DNA of 64,000 nucleotides from Cryobacterium sinapicolor (lineage in GTDB: Bacteria; Actinomycetota; Actinomycetes; Actinomycetales; Microbacteriaceae): assembly GCF_004403465.1 (NCBI RefSeq), contig NZ_SOGQ01000061.1, positions 17,566 through 81,565 of the forward strand. The letters run 5' to 3'. Positions 61,304-64,000 of this stretch are shown one piece after another. Each line of letters begins with the position of its first letter. Position 1 is the first letter of the stretch. The notes beneath the pieces were generated by a model. That model had not been told where the DNA came from. It worked only from the letters and a program-made list of their open reading frames with translations, and did no database searches. A program made the translations under genes and the position numbers.

Positions 61304-62575
61304 GTGAAGGAAACCGACGGAAAACCCGCCCGTAGCGGCTTCTTCGGCGCGTTCGGACGCCGCAGGGCCGAACCTCCGATCCTGATCGAGGTGCCGACGC
61401 CCCTCGGTAACGGGGTCGATGAGAACCTGCCCGCCGGCATCCGACTCGCCGCCGCCTGGTCCTGGCGCCTGCTGGCCCTCGCCGGGGCGATCGCGGTCTT
61501 CATTTTCATCGTCATCCAACTGCGGTTGATCGTCATCCCGCTGCTCGTGGCCGTTCTGGTGTCCGCTCTGCTCGTTCCCTTCGTCGGATTCCTGGTGCGG
61601 CACCGGTGGCCCAAGGCCGTCGCCGTCGCGCTGGCCTTGATCGGCACCTTCGCGATCCTCGGCGGTCTGCTCACCCTGGCCGTGACCCAGATCGCCACCG
61701 GCACGGTCGGCCTGAATGACCGCCTTGCCGCGAGCTACGAGAGTCTGAAAGCCGTGTTGCTGGCGTCGCCGCTGCAGCTGACCGAGCCGGAACTGAACGC
61801 CTTCCTCGGCCAGGTCTGGCAGGTCATCCAGGCGGACAGTCAGGTCTTCGTGTCCGGTGCGCTGTCCGTGGGGTCGTCGCTCGGTCACTTGGTGGCCGGT
61901 TTTCTGCTGGCGCTGTTCAGCCTCCTGTTCATCCTGATCGACGGCAAGGGCATCTGGGCCTGGATCGTGCGCATGTTCCCGCGCCGGGCACGGGCGGCCG
62001 TCGACGGCGCGGGGGTGGCCGGTTGGACAACGCTGGGCAACTTCGCAAAGGTGCAGATCCTGGTGGCCTCCATCGACGCGATCGGCATCGGCACCGGTGC
62101 GGCGCTGCTCGGCGTGCCCCTGGCCGTGCCGATCGGCGTGCTCGTCTTCCTCGGTTCCTTCATCCCCATCGTCGGTGCGGTCGCCACGGGGGCCGTGGCC
62201 GTCGTGATCGCCCTGATCTTCAACGACTGGGTGGTGGCGTTGCTGATGCTCGGGGTGGTGTTGCTGGTGCAGCAGGTTGAGGGTCATGTGCTGCAGCCTC
62301 TGATCATGGGCACCGCCGTCAAGGTACATCCGCTGGGCGTGGTGCTGGTCGTAGCCTCGGGTGCGCTGCTCGCGGGCATCCCGGGGGCGCTCTTCGCGGT
62401 GCCGGTCGCCGCGGTGCTGAACGTTATGATCGCCTACATCAACAGCGGGGTCTGGCGTTCCAGTCTGGAGTCCCCGACGACGCTGCTGGTTTCCCCGCTC
62501 TGGCAGACCGTCCCGCAACGCCCCGGTTTCCGCAGACCGGCATACCGCCTCGAGAAAAGTGCCGCTCATGACTAA
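61304..62575 (+). CDS. AI-2E family membrane transporter
   Basis: A 423-residue polytopic protein of the AI-2E/PerM family, with paired spans at the start (WRLLALAGAIAVFIFIVIQL and LLVAVLVSALLVPFVGFLV). The family signature is present as LVFLGSFIPIVGAVATGAVAV, followed by VQQVEGHVLQPLIMG. Members export or exchange small solutes or ions; autoinducer-2 export applies to only some. The last eight bases overlap ilvA, so the two are probably co-translated. Basic N terminus and C-terminal tail are cytoplasmic. Confidence 0.92.
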   Translation: MKETDGKPARSGFFGAFGRRRAEPPILIEVPTPLGNGVDENLPAGIRLAAAWSWRLLALAGAIAVFIFIVIQLRLIVIPLLVAVLVSALLVPFVGFLVRHRWPKAVAVALALIGTFAILGGLLTLAVTQIATGTVGLNDRLAASYESLKAVLLASPLQLTEPELNAFLGQVWQVIQADSQVFVSGALSVGSSLGHLVAGFLLALFSLLFILIDGKGIWAWIVRMFPRRARAAVDGAGVAGWTTLGNFAKVQILVASIDAIGIGTGAALLGVPLAVPIGVLVFLGSFIPIVGAVATGAVAVVIALIFNDWVVALLMLGVVLLVQQVEGHVLQPLIMGTAVKVHPLGVVLVVASGALLAGIPGALFAVPVAAVLNVMIAYINSGVWRSSLESPTTLLVSPLWQTVPQRPGFRRPAYRLEKSAAHD

Positions 62576-63803
62576 TGCCTCCCTCGTCGTACCGACCCTG
62601 GCCGACTTCGAGTCCGCCCGGGACGTGGTCGGGCGGGTTGCCGCCGTCACCCCGATGGAAACCTCCCGCTACCTCACGGAGCTCCTCGGCTCGCCGGTCC
62701 TCCTCAAGTGCGAGAACCTGCAGCGCACCGGGTCCTACAAGATCCGCGGGGCCTACAACCGGATGTCCAAGCTCACCGACGAGGAGAAGCTTCGCGGCGT
62801 CGTCGCGGCCTCCGCCGGCAACCACGCCCAGGGCGTCGCCTTCGCGGCCCGTGAGCTCGGCATCCAGGCCACGATCTTCATGCCGGTGGGCGTCGCCCTG
62901 CCCAAGCTGCAGGCGACCCGGGACTACGGCGCGCACGTCATCCTGCGCGGCAACACCGTGGCCGAACCGCTGCTGGCCGCCGCGGAGTGGGCCGCGGAGA
63001 CCGGCGCCATCCTGATCCCGCCGTTCGACCACGCGGATGTCGTGACCGGCCAGGGCACCGTGGGCCTGGAAATCCTCGACCAGGTTCCCGACCTCGCCAC
63101 CGTGATCGTTCCCATCGGCGGCGGCGGCCTCATCTCCGGCGTCGCCAGCGTGCTCAAGCAGCGCGCGCGCCGGGACGGTCGCCAGATCCGGGTGATCGGC
63201 GTGCAGGCGGCCAACGCGGCCGCGTACCCACCCTCGCTCGAGGCCGGGCGGGCGCTGGAGGTCCAGATCACACCGACCATTGCCGACGGCATCGCGGTGG
63301 CCAAGCCGGGGCTGCTCAACTTCGAGATCGTGCGCGACGCCGTCGACGAGGTCGTCACCGTCACCGAGGACGACACGGCCCGTGCTCTCCTGGTGCTGCT
63401 TGAGCGCGCCAAGCTCGTAGTCGAGCCTGCCGGTGCGGTCGCCGTGGCGGCGATCCTCGCGGGCAAGGTCACCGCCACCGGCCCGACCGTCGCCATCCTC
63501 AGCGGGGGGAACATCGACCCGCTGTTGATGCAGCGCGTGATCAGCCACGGCCTGTCGGCATCCGGTCGCTATCTCACCCTGCGCATCATGCTGCCCGACC
63601 GTCCCGGCCAGCTGGCCCGCATCTCGGAGCTGCTCGCCGAGGCGCACGCCAACGTGATCGAGGTTCTGCACACCCGGCACGGCGTGGGACTGCAGATCAG
63701 CGAGGTCGAACTCAACGTCAGCGTCGAGACCCGCGGGCCCGACCACCGCCAGCTCGTCGTGGACGTGCTGCGCGCGGCCGGTTACGAACCGCAGTTCGAC
63801 TAG
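62568..63803 (+). CDS. ilvA: Threonine ammonia-lyase with C-terminal ACT domain
   Basis: PLP enzyme that deaminates threonine to 2-oxobutanoate, the first step to isoleucine. The 411-residue product has the PLP lysine in RTGSYKIRGAYNRM, SAGNHAQGVAFAAREL, and the Gly-rich phosphate loop PIGGGGLISGVASVL. SGGNIDPLL ends the catalytic domain. The C-terminal ACT-like domain (YLTLRIMLPDRPGQLARISEL) suggests allosteric control; this short form resembles the catabolic or single-ACT group. ATG at 62568 is preferred over GTG 62559, which is too close to GAGAAAAG. Confidence 0.94.
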   Translation: MTNASLVVPTLADFESARDVVGRVAAVTPMETSRYLTELLGSPVLLKCENLQRTGSYKIRGAYNRMSKLTDEEKLRGVVAASAGNHAQGVAFAARELGIQATIFMPVGVALPKLQATRDYGAHVILRGNTVAEPLLAAAEWAAETGAILIPPFDHADVVTGQGTVGLEILDQVPDLATVIVPIGGGGLISGVASVLKQRARRDGRQIRVIGVQAANAAAYPPSLEAGRALEVQITPTIADGIAVAKPGLLNFEIVRDAVDEVVTVTEDDTARALLVLLERAKLVVEPAGAVAVAAILAGKVTATGPTVAILSGGNIDPLLMQRVISHGLSASGRYLTLRIMLPDRPGQLARISELLAEAHANVIEVLHTRHGVGLQISEVELNVSVETRGPDHRQLVVDVLRAAGYEPQFD

Positions 63804-63812
63804 ACGGGGGAG

Positions 63813-63837
63813 CCCCGCCGCGAGACACGGCTCGGGG
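63813..63837 (+). terminator. Possible stem-loop after ilvA
   Basis: CCCCGCCG (63813-63820) pairs imperfectly with CGGCTCGGGG (63828-63837), 10 bases after the ilvA stop, without a T tract. Weak evidence. Confidence 0.3.
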
Positions 63838-63846
63838 TCAGCCCTG

Positions 63847-63870
63847 ACGAATTCGACGGAGATTCTGGCC
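63847..63870. repeat. Dispersed palindrome family C, copy 2 (one arm only)
   Basis: The 24 bases with core TTCGACGGAGATTCTGG match the left arm at 46532-46554. The expected right arm is not present downstream, so this copy is truncated or decayed. Confidence 0.75.
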
Positions 63871-63910
63871 GCATCGGCCCCAAAACCTCCGAAACCCTCT
63901 GCGTCAAGCT

Positions 63911-63932
63911 GCTTGTGAGTCACTTCACAAGC
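63911..63932. repeat. Perfect 8-bp inverted repeat before the last gene
   Basis: GCTTGTGA (63911-63918) and TCACAAGC (63925-63932) flank six bases. It lies 17 bases before the last start codon and could be an operator or the inner part of an insertion-sequence end. Confidence 0.6.
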
Positions 63933-63948
63933 AGTAGGAGGCAAGGGA

Positions 63949-64000
63949 ATGTCGATCAGCCCGGGGTTCAACGCGGCGGAGATCCGCGAGTTCGTCCATG
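63949..64000 (+). CDS. Unidentified gene, cut by right edge
   Basis: Only the first 17 codons are visible (MSISPGFNAAEIREFVH). ATG at 63949 is preceded by AGGAGG, so a real start is likely. The opening faintly resembles short helical N termini of some actinobacterial transposases, and an inverted repeat lies just upstream, but identity cannot be settled from this much sequence. Confidence 0.5.
   Translation, partial: MSISPGFNAAEIREFVH

Overview
This 64-kb window comes from a high-GC actinobacterium. The gene content, synteny and many probably leaderless genes (a TAnnnT box 5-8 bases before the start codon) suggest Microbacteriaceae, perhaps a Cryobacterium-like genus; that name is an inference. 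Most of the window is core chromosome. No rRNA, CRISPR array or complete mobile element is visible.

Layout. 1-11.1 kb: tatD(partial)-rsmA-ispE, an ABC-F ATPase, a metQ-metN-metI methionine importer, and a three-gene cell-wall/signalling group (YegP-like protein, lytic transglycosylase, PASTA Ser/Thr kinase). 11.3-24.4 kb: an unusual phosphate-transport locus in which pstC-pstA and pstB bracket seven secreted or membrane-anchored proteins. These are a PstS with an LAxTG-type sorting signal, a giant PstS-related membrane-anchored protein, a second secreted PstS-like protein, a WxL-like protein, a DUF916-type WxL-binding protein, another Ig-like membrane protein, and a sortase-fold protein that has lost its catalytic His and Cys. 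A CYTH-CHAD (polyphosphate-associated) gene follows. 26-41.9 kb: housekeeping genes (MarR regulator, tRNA-Gln, glmU-prs, gnd, L25, pth, mfd, mazG, hisS, eno). 41.9-47.6 kb: FtsB-like, DUF501, subtilisin-like protease, type II NADH dehydrogenase, tRNA with a UAA anticodon, SHOCT protein, Ppx/GppA phosphatase. 47.6-54.2 kb: a 5'-truncated ABC ATPase remnant, a large Ig-like/multispanning membrane protein, and a three-gene overlapping operon (PLP-dependent deaminase/aldolase, D-arabinono-lactone-oxidase-like flavoprotein, and a GH1 protein lacking both catalytic glutamates). 54.4-63.8 kb: lemA-htpX, a YcaQ-like glycosylase, a four-gene ABC importer, an AI-2E-family permease and ilvA. The right edge cuts a gene that may belong to an insertion sequence.

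How the genes fit together. The most interesting part is 11.3-24.4 kb. Stop/start overlaps and short gaps suggest that a phosphate importer and a cell-surface assembly are co-expressed. The natural reading is an envelope-spanning phosphate-capture apparatus in which several binding proteins are held on the wall or membrane, organised by WxL/DUF916-like interactions and a non-catalytic sortase-like scaffold. The CYTH-CHAD protein just downstream and the Ppx/GppA phosphatase further on add a polyphosphate theme.

Small-scale structure: three families of dispersed palindromes (A: 3 copies, B: 3, C: 2) lie between genes, several directly after stop codons, and the stems of A and B carry matched changes on both arms. 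The hexamer GGATGC/GCATCC is very frequent and seems to override codon preference. Start codons are corrected from raw open frames where the sequence allows; pth most probably starts at CTG.
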